Shown: piece after piece, positions 9,511-17,657 of the stretch | How the letters are laid out: each line of letters starts with the position of its first letter | How positions within the stretch are numbered: the first letter of the stretch is position 1 | NCBI RefSeq assembly: GCF_000621505.1 | Contig: NZ_KK211298.1 | Location: 16,553-59,329, forward strand | Reading direction: 5' to 3' | From: Ruminiclostridium cellobioparum DSM 1351 = ATCC 15832 | GTDB lineage: Bacteria > Bacillota > Clostridia > Acetivibrionales > DSM-1351 | DNA length: 42,777 nucleotides | The notes under the pieces: generated by a model | What the model was told of the DNA's origin: nothing | The model's input: the letters and a program-made list of their open reading frames with translations, nothing else | The model's database searches: none | Made by a program: the position numbers and the translations under genes

Positions 9511-9762
9511 ATGTCTGAAATCACTGTAAACAAGAACGACGGCCTGAAACGTTTCGTCAGTCTCATAGACCGCTATTTTGCGGCAGGCGGCTCACAGATG
9601 CAGTTTAATATAGTAAGTAAGAAAACTCTTCTGGAGGCCCAAAAGGACCCTGAAAAGTATTCGAATCTTCTGGTTAGAGTCGCCGGGTACAGCGCATATT
9701 TTACCCAGCTTTCAAAAGAGGTTCAGCAGGATATTATCGAACGTACCGAAGAAAAACTTTAG
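9511..9762 (+). CDS. Stand-alone glycyl radical subunit of the split GRE
   Basis: An 83-residue protein that is entirely a Gly_radical domain. The radical motif VRVAGYSAYF puts the radical glycine at about residue 59. The preceding QFNIVSKKTLLEAQKDPEKY and following EVQQDIIERTEE match the C-terminus of complete GREs of the dehydratase group. It begins at the natural linker between barrel and radical domain. Together with the 744-residue protein upstream it gives about 827 residues, the usual size of one GRE. E. coli GrcA/YfiD is a precedent for a free glycyl radical domain, but it repairs a complete PFL. Here the neighbour has no domain of its own, so this is probably an obligate subunit activated by the product of 13756-14727. 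Confidence 0.95.
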   Translation: MSEITVNKNDGLKRFVSLIDRYFAAGGSQMQFNIVSKKTLLEAQKDPEKYSNLLVRVAGYSAYFTQLSKEVQQDIIERTEEKL

Positions 9763-9818
9763 AAAAACTTCAGTAACACAATAAATTTCAAATAATTAGT
9801 TTGAGGGGGAAAAAAATA

Positions 9819-10952
9819 ATGAAAAAGAGATTGGTGAGTCTTGCATTAAGCATCAGTTTGCTGGCAACCCTGGCAATAGGCTGCAGTTCGGGGCAAACTG
9901 CTTCAACAAATGGCGGCACGGGAGGTGCCGCAGCTAATGTATCAACAACCCAGCCGGCACAAAAAGGCGGAGTATTTTCAGCAACAAAGGAACAATTGGA
10001 AGCTTTGCCTGAAGCAATGCTGGGTGAGAAAGATGAATTCAAAGGTTTAACCATTGGTTTTTCCCAGAGAAATATAGCCGGCTCCGAATGGTGGGAGCAG
10101 CTGGTAAGACTGGCTAAGATGGAGGCCGAGCACCTGGGTGTGAAGCTTACGGTCTATGATGCCGGAAATGATTTGGCTCAGCAGCTTGCAGACATTGAAA
10201 CACTTGTTAATATCAAACCTGACGCAATGATAATCAATCCTTTCCATTCGACAGGAGTACTTCCGGCAGTGTCCAAGGTACACGAAGCCAATATTCCGCT
10301 TACAGTTGTCAACTGTGCTCTGGATGCCCAGGGAGCGCCATTCACCTTTGTATCCTGTGATGTTGAAAACAGCGGATATAAGGCAGGCTTTGAACTTGCA
10401 AAGTCCTATGACGAAAAGAATGGCTGGAAACCTGAAGTTAAGGCACTTGTGCTTTCGGCCGCAGCCCAGGAGCAGGAATCCGACCTCAGACGCTGGGGAA
10501 TGCTGGCAGGCTATAACGATTACATGCTTGAAAAGTACGGCAAATCCAATCTTAAAATTGTGGCTTACAGATATTATAACTGGCAGCCTGAACCTGCAAT
10601 GAATGAAACTCTTGACGCTCTGCAGGCAAACCCCGACATTGATGTAATATTCAGCGCCTGCGACGGAGGAGCCCAGGGAGTTGTGGCTGCACTTGACTCC
10701 ATAAACAAGTCCGGACAGATACTTGTAACCTCAATAGATGCAAGAAAGTCAGTTCTTAAATGGATAAAGGACGGAGACAAGGGTATAGTTTCAACTGTTG
10801 CAAATGATCCCAGAATGATGGGTAAATGGGCTGTATATCTTGCAGCAAAACAAGCAAAGGGAGTTACAACTCCTGCAACCTTCTATGTACCAAATACTTT
10901 ATACAACAAAGCCAATGTTGATAAGGTATACGATGAAAAATCCCAGTATTAA
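9819..10952 (+). CDS. RbsB-like sugar-binding lipoprotein of an ABC importer
   Basis: A 377-residue periplasmic-binding-protein type I (Peripla_BP_4) lipoprotein. The signal peptide MKKRLVSLALSIS...LATLAIGC has a lipobox with lipidated Cys near residue 22, followed by a Ser/Thr/Gly-rich linker. The mature part starts with LTIGFSQRNIAGSEWW and contains DIETLVNIKPDAMIINP, a typical ribose-family block. It captures the substrate outside the membrane and delivers it to the ATPase and permease encoded downstream. The ATG at 9819 follows GAGGGGGAA; an earlier TTG at 9801 overlaps that ribosome binding site. It lies 56 bases behind the glycyl radical subunit, which suggests that the imported ligand is the GRE substrate or its precursor. 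Confidence 0.94.
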   Translation: MKKRLVSLALSISLLATLAIGCSSGQTASTNGGTGGAAANVSTTQPAQKGGVFSATKEQLEALPEAMLGEKDEFKGLTIGFSQRNIAGSEWWEQLVRLAKMEAEHLGVKLTVYDAGNDLAQQLADIETLVNIKPDAMIINPFHSTGVLPAVSKVHEANIPLTVVNCALDAQGAPFTFVSCDVENSGYKAGFELAKSYDEKNGWKPEVKALVLSAAAQEQESDLRRWGMLAGYNDYMLEKYGKSNLKIVAYRYYNWQPEPAMNETLDALQANPDIDVIFSACDGGAQGVVAALDSINKSGQILVTSIDARKSVLKWIKDGDKGIVSTVANDPRMMGKWAVYLAAKQAKGVTTPATFYVPNTLYNKANVDKVYDEKSQY

Positions 10953-11190
10953 TATATAAAAATACTATAAGAACACTATAGGAACAGTCATAAGAAGGGG
11001 ATGTCTCAAAATGAGACAAATGCAATACATGAATTAATACCGGATACAGTGCGCGAGTACGGTTTTAACAGATGGGAAGTTCCATTAAAAGTACATGCCC
11101 GAATTTGTAGGAGATACACTTGTGATGAGCTTTACAAATTTCAGGCATGTACTTTGTGGCACTCCATTTTAATCCAATAATATAGGGGAG
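10953..11190 (+). promoter_or_regulatory. Intercistronic hairpins between binding protein and ATPase genes
   Basis: Two stem-loops occupy this gap. A perfect 7-base-pair stem TGTCTCA/TGAGACA with a three-base loop is at 11002-11018. A long stem at 11088-11155 pairs AAAGTACATGCC...AATTTGTA with TACAAATTTC-GGCATGTACTTT (about 20 pairs, one mismatch and one bulge) around a loop of about 24 bases. No T-tract follows, so it is more likely an RNA stability or processing element than a terminator. The expected effect is more binding protein than ATPase and permease. Confidence 0.65.
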
Positions 11191-11196
11191 ATGTAT

Positions 11197-12747
11197 GTGG
11201 AAAAGTTTTGTCAAAACGCATGTGAAATATCCTGTACAATCCAGATGAAAAATATAACTAAAGCTTTTTCAGGCGTAAAGGCCCTGGACGATGTTTCCCT
11301 ATCGGTCAATATGGGAGACATTCATGCATTGATCGGAGAAAACGGTGCGGGAAAATCCACGCTGATGAATATACTCGGCGGAAAATATTCACACGGCACC
11401 TATGAGGGGACAGTATGCATGAATGGAAAGGAATTGAAGCTGAACAGCCCGAGGGATGCAAATGAAGAGGGTATAGTGATGGTGCACCAGGAACTGGCTT
11501 TAATTCCCGAATTGAGCGTTGCTGAGAACATGTTCCTTGGCAACATGCCTCTTAAGAACGGTATGGTGGATTGGAAAAAAACCTTTGAGCTGGCCGAAGA
11601 AACACTCAAAAAATTATCTCTTGAAATAGATGTCCATACAAAGGTAAAGTATTTGAGCATCGGGCAGCAGCAGCTCATTGAAATAGCCAAGGCCATCAAT
11701 CTGGGAGGCAGGGTAATGATCCTGGATGAGCCGACGGCACCATTGACAGGAAGAGAAATAAGCTTTTTGTTTGAAATTTTAAGAGATTTGAAGAAGCACG
11801 GAATAACTATTATATATATCAGCCACAGACTGGAGGAAATATTTGAACTGACAGATACTATTTCAGTCATGAGAGACGGCAAAATGATAACCACACAAAA
11901 GACCTCCGACATGACTCACCACGATCTGGTGTCGTATATGATAGGAAGAGAAATGCAGGAGTTTTATCCGCAGGATGAAACACAGACCGGAAAAACCGTT
12001 ATGAAGATAGAAAACTTTTCGGTGGAACATCCAACCTACCACGGTAAAAAAATTGTTGACGATGTGACAATGGAATTCCGGGAAGGTGAGATTGTGGGCA
12101 TTTCAGGACTGCTGGGTGCCGGGCGTACCGAGCTCATGAGTGCCGTAGTGGGAGCCTATATAAAAAAGGGCAAAGGCAATGTTTTTATTAATGACAAAAG
12201 GGTGGAATTAAAAAATCCTAAACAGTCCATTAACAGCGGTATAGGTTTTATAACTGAGGATCGAAAAGGAAATGGTCTGATTCTTTCAAAATCCGTTGCC
12301 TTCAATTCATCTCTGGCCGCATTAAACAGGATTACAAAAAACAGGCTTCTAAACAAAAAAAGGGAGACGCAGCTGGTTTTGGACCTTGTCGACAGACTTA
12401 AAATCAAAACCGCCAATGTACAGAACAAGGTAAGCAGCCTGAGCGGAGGTAACCAGCAGAAGGTTGTAATAGCCAAATGGCTGGCTACCATGCCTAAAAT
12501 TCTTATTCTCGACGAACCGACCAGAGGTGTGGATGTCGGGGCCAAATTCGAAATATACACAATTATGAAAAACCTTGCAAAGGCTGGTGTTTCAGTAATA
12601 ATGATATCCTCTGACCTGCCTGAGGTAATAGGAATGAGTGACAGAGTATATGTTATGCGAGAAGGTAAGCTTTCGGGCGAGCTGAAAAAAGAGGAGCTGT
12701 CTGAAGTGAACATCATGAGCTATGCAACCGGAACTATTACCGCATAA
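11197..12747 (+). CDS. Ribose-type double ABC ATPase (RbsA/MglA family)
   Basis: A 516-residue importer ATPase with two nucleotide-binding domains. Domain 1 has intact Walker A (GENGAGKST), signature (LSIGQQQ) and Walker B (VMILDEPTAP). Domain 2 has the variant P-loop GLLGAGRTE normal for this family, signature LSGGNQQ and Walker B ILILDEPTRGVD. It powers uptake with the permease 13 bases downstream. The start is probably the GTG at 11197, six bases after GGGGAG; an ATG at 11191 directly abuts that ribosome binding site. It is the functional counterpart of the dead ABC protein at 2741-4168, so the locus carries one live and one dead paralogue. Confidence 0.95.
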   Translation: MEKFCQNACEISCTIQMKNITKAFSGVKALDDVSLSVNMGDIHALIGENGAGKSTLMNILGGKYSHGTYEGTVCMNGKELKLNSPRDANEEGIVMVHQELALIPELSVAENMFLGNMPLKNGMVDWKKTFELAEETLKKLSLEIDVHTKVKYLSIGQQQLIEIAKAINLGGRVMILDEPTAPLTGREISFLFEILRDLKKHGITIIYISHRLEEIFELTDTISVMRDGKMITTQKTSDMTHHDLVSYMIGREMQEFYPQDETQTGKTVMKIENFSVEHPTYHGKKIVDDVTMEFREGEIVGISGLLGAGRTELMSAVVGAYIKKGKGNVFINDKRVELKNPKQSINSGIGFITEDRKGNGLILSKSVAFNSSLAALNRITKNRLLNKKRETQLVLDLVDRLKIKTANVQNKVSSLSGGNQQKVVIAKWLATMPKILILDEPTRGVDVGAKFEIYTIMKNLAKAGVSVIMISSDLPEVIGMSDRVYVMREGKLSGELKKEELSEVNIMSYATGTITA

Positions 12748-12760
12748 AGGAGTGTATCAA

Positions 12761-13714
12761 ATGGAACTTATAAAATCCAATCAAAATCAAAAACTGAAAG
12801 CTGTAACAAGATTTGCCAAGGAAAACTTCGTAATTATTGCATTTGCAATTTTGCTGATATATGGATCACTTGCTTCGCCTGCCTTTTTAACTGTCAGCAA
12901 TATTAAAACGGTACTTCTTCAGAATTCTATTTATGCGATATGTGCTATCGGTATGCTGCTGATAGTCATAACCGGAGGAATTGATCTGTCGGTAGGTTCG
13001 TTTGTTGTGGTATCGGTGTGCTTCACAGCCGGTTTCATACAGGACGGGCATGGAATATTGGCAATAATTTTTGTAATTTTATTATGTATTGTGTTTGGAA
13101 TTGTTTCGGGGATATTGGTGGCATATGCCAAAGTTGCCCCGTTTATTGCAACTCTTGCAATGATGACCATTTTAAAAGGTATTGCCTACATGTATCAGGT
13201 AGGGCAAAACAGAAGAATAGACGGAACATTTCTTCCTAAATTCATACAGGGAAATCTTTGGGGCATTCCAATTCCGGTTATTATACTTGCATTGATTTTT
13301 GTAGTGTTTGCAGTAATTTTAAGAAAAACCAAATATGGCCGGGGTATTTATGCTATTGGAGGAAATGCCGAGACTGCAAGGCTTGCAGGAATAAACGTTA
13401 AAAAATATCTCATAATAACCTATGCCCTGGGCGGACTGCTCTTCGGCATAGCAGGAATGATTCTGGCAGGCAGGCTCAGCATGGGAACGGCAACAGTCGG
13501 AGAGGGCTATGAACTTGATGCCATTGCAGCCGTTGTTGTGGGCGGTGCAAGCTTATCCGGCGGTGTGGGCAGTGTTACGAAAACCCTGATAGGTGCATTC
13601 CTGATGGGGGTTCTGATAAATATAATGAACCTCATGGGTATAGCATCATATCCGCAGATGATATTAAAGGGCGTTATTATAGTGTTCGCAGTTTTAGCCA
13701 ACAGGGACAATTAA
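12761..13714 (+). CDS. Ribose-type ABC permease (RbsC family)
   Basis: A 317-residue polytopic membrane protein (BPD_transp_2 family) with about eight to ten hydrophobic segments. It shows the family blocks GGIDLSVGSFV, AIGGNAETARLAGI and AVVVGGASLSGGVGSV. It forms the transmembrane channel for the binding protein and ATPase encoded just upstream. The ATG at 12761 follows AAAGGAGTG, 13 bases after the ATPase stop. The activase gene follows only about 40 bases later, tying the transporter to the GRE operon. Confidence 0.94.
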   Translation: MELIKSNQNQKLKAVTRFAKENFVIIAFAILLIYGSLASPAFLTVSNIKTVLLQNSIYAICAIGMLLIVITGGIDLSVGSFVVVSVCFTAGFIQDGHGILAIIFVILLCIVFGIVSGILVAYAKVAPFIATLAMMTILKGIAYMYQVGQNRRIDGTFLPKFIQGNLWGIPIPVIILALIFVVFAVILRKTKYGRGIYAIGGNAETARLAGINVKKYLIITYALGGLLFGIAGMILAGRLSMGTATVGEGYELDAIAAVVVGGASLSGGVGSVTKTLIGAFLMGVLINIMNLMGIASYPQMILKGVIIVFAVLANRDN

Positions 13715-13755
13715 TATATAATCGGATAAAAATGTATTGGAGCGGAGGTATGGCT

Positions 13756-14727
13756 TTGATAGACAATAAGTACCTGAACAGCAGTAGTGAGGAACTAAAC
13801 CAGGTTACAGGAACTATATCGGATATTGAAAGGTATGCAATCAACGACGGTTTTGGGTTGAGAACCACTGTTTTCCTGAAAGGCTGCCCGCTCAGGTGCA
13901 AGTGGTGCAGTAACCCCGAAACCCAGAAATTTCACCAGGAAATGGTATTTTTTCAGGATAAGTGCATAGGCTGCGGAGCCTGTGTAAGGCTATGTGAATA
14001 CGGGGCACTGGATAACGGTCTTATTGCCGACAGAAGTATTTGCGATTCATGCAATAAGAGAGAAAAAGCTTTTAAATGTATTGAAAAATGCTATCCCAAA
14101 TGCCGTAAAATAGTCGGTGATAAAATGACGGTTAAAGAGGTAGTTGATATTGTAAAGAGGGATATGCCCTTTTACGAAATGAGCGGCGGCGGAGTCACCT
14201 TGTCGGGCGGAGAACCCATGTCACAGCCGGAATATGCATATGCTCTTCTGAAGTCCTTCTGCGAAAACTGGATTGATACTGCCATTGAAACCTGCGGAGC
14301 AGGGGAAAAACATGACTATGAGCTGGTGGCGCCATATTTGAAATTTGTATTTATGGACCTTAAATCCTGTGACAGCAGCAGGCATCTGGAATGGACGGGC
14401 TCCGACAACAGCAGGATAAAGGAAAACATCATTCTTATGGACACACTGGCGGCCAGGTACGGCTATGATCTTATCATAAGAACACCTGTAATACCGGGCT
14501 TTAATGACAGTGAGGAAGAAATCGGAAATATAGCAAGGTTTGTATCGGAAAATTTAAAAAATTACAAGGGGATGGAACTGCTGCCGTATCATAAACTCGG
14601 CAGGGGCAAATACACCAGTCTCGGCCGGGAATATCAGCTGGCTGATGCTGCAGTGCCGTCCGATGCAAGGATGCTGGAATTAAATAAAATATTAAATGAG
14701 TATAATATCCATATTTATAAATTTTAA
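13756..14727 (+). CDS. Glycyl radical enzyme activase (radical SAM)
   Basis: A protein of about 323 residues that would generate the glycyl radical on the split GRE with S-adenosylmethionine and a 4Fe-4S cluster. The radical SAM motif is CPLRCKWC, preceded by the FGLRTTVFLKG segment typical of activases. A ferredoxin-like insertion with CIGCGACVRLC and further Cys residues (CDSC, C...CYPKC) follows, as in activases of the dehydratase/lyase GREs. GGGVTLSGGEPM is the SAM-contact segment. The start is ambiguous. GGAGG at 13744-13748 fits best with the TTG at 13756; the ATG at 13750 is one base from that site and the ATG at 13732 has none. It is last in the GRE operon, followed by a terminator. 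Confidence 0.95.
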   Translation: MIDNKYLNSSSEELNQVTGTISDIERYAINDGFGLRTTVFLKGCPLRCKWCSNPETQKFHQEMVFFQDKCIGCGACVRLCEYGALDNGLIADRSICDSCNKREKAFKCIEKCYPKCRKIVGDKMTVKEVVDIVKRDMPFYEMSGGGVTLSGGEPMSQPEYAYALLKSFCENWIDTAIETCGAGEKHDYELVAPYLKFVFMDLKSCDSSRHLEWTGSDNSRIKENIILMDTLAARYGYDLIIRTPVIPGFNDSEEEIGNIARFVSENLKNYKGMELLPYHKLGRGKYTSLGREYQLADAAVPSDARMLELNKILNEYNIHIYKF

Positions 14728-14741
14728 TGGGATGCATGTAT

Positions 14742-14810
14742 ACCCTATGGTTTTATTGCCTGAAGGACAACAACGGACAAAGGTAATAATGCCATAGGGT
14801 GTTTTATTTT
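14742..14810 (+). terminator. Rho-independent terminator of the GRE operon
   Basis: An inverted repeat pairs ACCCTATGG...TTATTGCC with GGTAATAATGCCATAGGGT and is followed directly by GTTTTATTTT. It lies 15 bases after the activase stop codon. Confidence 0.85.
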
Positions 14811-14921
14811 GATAAAAACACCGGGTGGTATCCGTTAACATAATCGATACCTGTTTTTGTAGCCATATCAGTCAATCCGGCATATTTTATAATTATAATA
14901 TGGTGGCTTAGGGGAAAAATT

Positions 14922-16427
14922 ATGAAAAGGAGAAGAAATCCTGGCAGTTTGAACAGAAGGAAGCCCGAAGTAGCAAATGTTCAACCGGGAGAACCGGTTG
15001 GCAAAGCACCGGATACTGGGAGCGCAGATATAGTTGAGACAGCAAGCGTATTTACCAATCAGGTTAACGGCTATGAATGTGAGGAGTATACTAGAGGTAA
15101 CAAATCCAGCAAATGTAATAAGTGTAAATACAACTGTGAAACAATATGCTGCAAATATGGTGATTGCGACTGTTGTAATTTTGCCTGTGCCAGCGATAAG
15201 GAATTGCTTATAAGGATTATTTGTCTTTTAATCAATAAGGAATATGGCCTTAAAGCAATAGAACAAAAAATTAGAAATTCTGAAGAAAATGAGGATAAAA
15301 AGAATATAGAGTCAATTACCGATCTCCTGGAGAGAGCCATAGTAGGTCTGGGAGAAACTGCGGTGGGAGCTGTTAAAAAAGCAGTTGACGCAGCCGGAAC
15401 GATGACGGATATAACACATGGATTGGCAAATATAGCTGCAGGAGCAGCCGGAACAGCAGGGGCATTGGCGTTAACATCCAGTGGATTAGCGAATGTATCT
15501 GCGGGAACAGCCTTAACAGCAGGGGCGGCGGCGAGTACAGTACATGGAGTAGTGGAAGTACCAGCGGCGACAGTCTTAACAGCGGGAACAGTAGCAGATA
15601 CAGTAGCAGAAACTGCAGGCCTGGCAGCGGCAGGGGCAGCCACAGTGGGAGTGGCAGGAGACATAGCGGCAGAAACCGCAGGCTTGGCGGCAGCGGGAGC
15701 AGCAACTGTGGGAGTGGCGGGAGACATAGCGGCAGAAACCGCGGGCCTGGCAGCAGCGGGAGCAGCCACCGCAGGAGCGGCAGCAGACATACTGGCAGAA
15801 GAGGCTGGAGCAGCCGCAGCAATATCGGGTACACAGGCAAGTTTGGCCGACATAGTGGAAGGAGAAGCAGCCACAGCCGCTGCCGTATCGGGAACTATAG
15901 CAAGTGCGGCAGAAACAGTCAACGGAGCGGCCGCGACATCAGCCGCCATATCCGGAACGGTAGCCGCCATATCCGGAACGGTAGCCGGTATAGCCGGGAC
16001 GGCAGCCGGAGCAGCTCAAACCGCCGCAGGAGCGGCCGCAACATCCGCCGCAGCTTCCGGGACGGTAGCTGATATAGTCGAAACAGCCGCAGGAGCGGTC
16101 ACAACAGGACCGGTTACTGCCGGCGCTGATGCCGGCACTGTCCAGGTGTGGGTACTTAACAATAACAATGAAGCAACAGGAGTAATTGATATTATCATGT
16201 ACAATATGACGGTTACTCCCAAAACCGGTTACTACAGGAATAGTTCTGCAGTACCGGCCAGAAGCTCGGTTTTCTTCACCATCGCCTCGGTACCTGCCGC
16301 ATATGAAGTACAGATAAGGGGACTGGCACGCAATATAATTGCATATGCGGTTTCTCTGAATGGAATGAAAGACAGTTTAAATATGCAGGTACCTGTTGAA
16401 GCCAGGATTTTGTTCATGTATCCCTAG
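14922..16427 (+). CDS. Ala/Thr-rich heptad-repeat protein with Cys-rich N-terminal region
   Basis: A 501-residue protein of unknown function. Residues 1-50 are basic and polar (MKRRRNPGSLNRRKP). Residues about 52-90 hold about 14 Cys (CNKCKYNC, CCKYGDCDCCNFAC), suited to metal binding or disulfide cross-linking. A short helical segment follows. Residues about 145-395 form some 35 consecutive seven-residue units, often with Thr or Ile first and rich in Ala and Gly (ISGTVAA, ISGTVAG, IAGTAAG). They include three near-identical 63-base copies at 15606-15794. The last 100 residues form a distinct domain (VQVWVLNNNNEATG ... EARILFMYP). There is no signal peptide or membrane helix. A spore-coat or exosporium structural role is a guess from composition only. 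The start follows AGGGGAAAAATT. GC content is visibly higher than in the neighbours. Confidence 0.85.
   Translation: MKRRRNPGSLNRRKPEVANVQPGEPVGKAPDTGSADIVETASVFTNQVNGYECEEYTRGNKSSKCNKCKYNCETICCKYGDCDCCNFACASDKELLIRIICLLINKEYGLKAIEQKIRNSEENEDKKNIESITDLLERAIVGLGETAVGAVKKAVDAAGTMTDITHGLANIAAGAAGTAGALALTSSGLANVSAGTALTAGAAASTVHGVVEVPAATVLTAGTVADTVAETAGLAAAGAATVGVAGDIAAETAGLAAAGAATVGVAGDIAAETAGLAAAGAATAGAAADILAEEAGAAAAISGTQASLADIVEGEAATAAAVSGTIASAAETVNGAAATSAAISGTVAAISGTVAGIAGTAAGAAQTAAGAAATSAAASGTVADIVETAAGAVTTGPVTAGADAGTVQVWVLNNNNEATGVIDIIMYNMTVTPKTGYYRNSSAVPARSSVFFTIASVPAAYEVQIRGLARNIIAYAVSLNGMKDSLNMQVPVEARILFMYP
15606..15794 (+). repeat. Three tandem 63-base repeats inside the heptad-repeat gene
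   Basis: Copies begin at 15606, 15669 and 15732. Each encodes three heptads, starting AETAGLAAAGAATVGVAGDI in the first two; the third diverges toward its end. They are in frame, so copy-number change would lengthen or shorten the protein without disrupting it. Confidence 0.9.
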
Positions 16428-16465
16428 TGGTCTGTAACATCTAAATTCATATATTGCCGGCGGTT

Positions 16466-16516
16466 GAATTTCCCCGGGACTGCGTTGTCGTCAGTTGAGT
16501 TTCCGGGGAAAATTCA
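16466..16516 (+). terminator. Probable terminator after the heptad-repeat gene
   Basis: GAATTTCCCCGG pairs with CCGGGGAAAATTC across a loop of about 25 bases, with a T-rich stretch (TTCTATTTTT) starting about 7 bases later. The stem is GC-rich, but the T-tract is not immediate. Confidence 0.55.
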
Positions 16517-16603
16517 TTTGTATTCTATTTTTGGGGCTTATCATATATAATATAGCAGGATGATCTGTTTTCATCATAAGAATTATATTCCGGAGGCGGC
16601 CCC

Positions 16604-17161
16604 ATGAACCTGACAACAACACGTGTAAATTACAGACTGTTTGAGAAAGAGGATTTTGATATTTTTTATTCTGTTTTTTCAAATAAGGATATTATGAGAT
16701 ATGCATGGATAGATGAATTTAACAGTGAGCAGGAAATACTTCCGTTTTTTGAAGACTTCCTAAGTGTGGAAGATATGCCCAACAGGAATAACTCCTATGC
16801 TTTTGCAGCCTTCTCAAAAGAAGATAACAGTTTTATCGGTTTTGCTGATATACAGATACACAGCCGGAATGATGGGGGAGGCTGCGGCGAAATAGGGTAC
16901 TTTCTGATGCAGGAGTTCTGGGGAAAGGGCTATGCCACTGAAGTGGCGGGCGCAATGACGGATTTCGGCTTCGAATGCCTGAAACTTCATAAGGTCTGTG
17001 CCCGCTGTAACGCCAATAACTTCAGATCGGAAAATATTATGAAGAAATTGGGAATGACTCTGGAAGGCCAGCTGAGAAAAGTAAGATATAAACGCGGAGA
17101 CTGGGATGATGAAAAGTATTATGGGATACTCCGCGAGGAATGGCAGTCAAAAAAAGGGTAG
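16604..17161 (+). CDS. GNAT-family N-acetyltransferase (RimJ/RimL-like)
   Basis: A 185-residue acetyl-CoA-dependent acetyltransferase. The acetyl-CoA pyrophosphate-binding segment is in GYFLMQEFWGKGYATEV (Gly-x-Gly-x-Ala form), followed by CNANNFRSENIMKKLGM, a C-terminal signature of the RimJ/RimL group. Such enzymes modify protein N-termini, amino acids or small amines; the substrate cannot be read here. GGAGG at 16592-16596 precedes the ATG. The stop codon directly abuts the Fur-family gene's stop on the other strand (TAG/CTA at 17159-17164). Confidence 0.9.
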   Translation: MNLTTTRVNYRLFEKEDFDIFYSVFSNKDIMRYAWIDEFNSEQEILPFFEDFLSVEDMPNRNNSYAFAAFSKEDNSFIGFADIQIHSRNDGGGCGEIGYFLMQEFWGKGYATEVAGAMTDFGFECLKLHKVCARCNANNFRSENIMKKLGMTLEGQLRKVRYKRGDWDDEKYYGILREEWQSKKG

Positions 17162-17578
17162 CTATTCTTTCATATTTTCAGTGCACTTCGGACATATTCC
17201 GAGAAATTCAAGACTGTGCCCCGTTATTGCAAAGCCGGTTTTACGTGTCAGATACTCTTCCATATTGGTCAGCGGACATTCATCAATGGGTACGGTTTTA
17301 CTGCACAAGGTACAGACAAGCTGATGCTTGTGCTGGTGATTGTTTATCTGGTAATAGGTCTTGCCGTCCTGGCTTAAATTTTTAAGCAGTATTCCCTTAT
17401 CCGAAAGTGTTCCCAGAGTGCGGTAGGCTGTGGAAAGACTCAGATGAACATCCTTCACAACAATAGAATATATATCCTCGGCTGTCATTGGCACCGAGGA
17501 TTTCTCCAATAATTTCAATATTGCCAGACGGCTTTTTGTGGTTTTTAGATCCGTTGCCTTCAAAATGTTTTCCTTCAT
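17162..17578 (-). CDS. Fur-family metal-dependent repressor
   Basis: A 138-residue Fur/Zur/PerR-type regulator. The N-terminal winged helix contains MTAEDIYSIVVKDVHLSLSTAYRTLGTLSDKGIL. The dimerisation half has HQHKHQLVCTLC and LGICPKC, the two CxxC pairs of the structural zinc site. The segment VPIDECPL resembles Fur more than PerR or Zur, but the metal cannot be assigned safely. The ribosome binding site AAGGGG precedes the ATG. A near-perfect palindrome sits about 30-47 bases upstream of the start and may be an autoregulatory operator. Confidence 0.92.
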   Translation of the reverse strand: MKENILKATDLKTTKSRLAILKLLEKSSVPMTAEDIYSIVVKDVHLSLSTAYRTLGTLSDKGILLKNLSQDGKTYYQINNHQHKHQLVCTLCSKTVPIDECPLTNMEEYLTRKTGFAITGHSLEFLGICPKCTENMKE

Positions 17579-17607
17579 TGGAATTCCCCTTCAATCGATT
17601 AAATGGC

Positions 17608-17625
17608 GGTAAATAAATATATACC
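17608..17625. promoter_or_regulatory. Candidate Fur-family operator
   Basis: GGTAAATAAATATATACC is an 18-base dyad (seven of eight positions symmetric in each arm), 30 bases upstream of the Fur-family start codon. It lies in the short gap between that gene and the ArsR-type gene, both on the minus strand. AT-rich dyads of this size are typical Fur-family sites; no binding evidence is available. Confidence 0.4.
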
Positions 17626-17657
17626 ACTCCAATTTTTATATGTCAATCAACTTGAGG

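Noticed and set aside
15071-15970. Long minus-strand open frame of 299 codons opposite the heptad-repeat gene
   Set aside because: It mirrors the Ala-rich GC-biased codons of the plus strand, has low complexity and no ribosome binding site.
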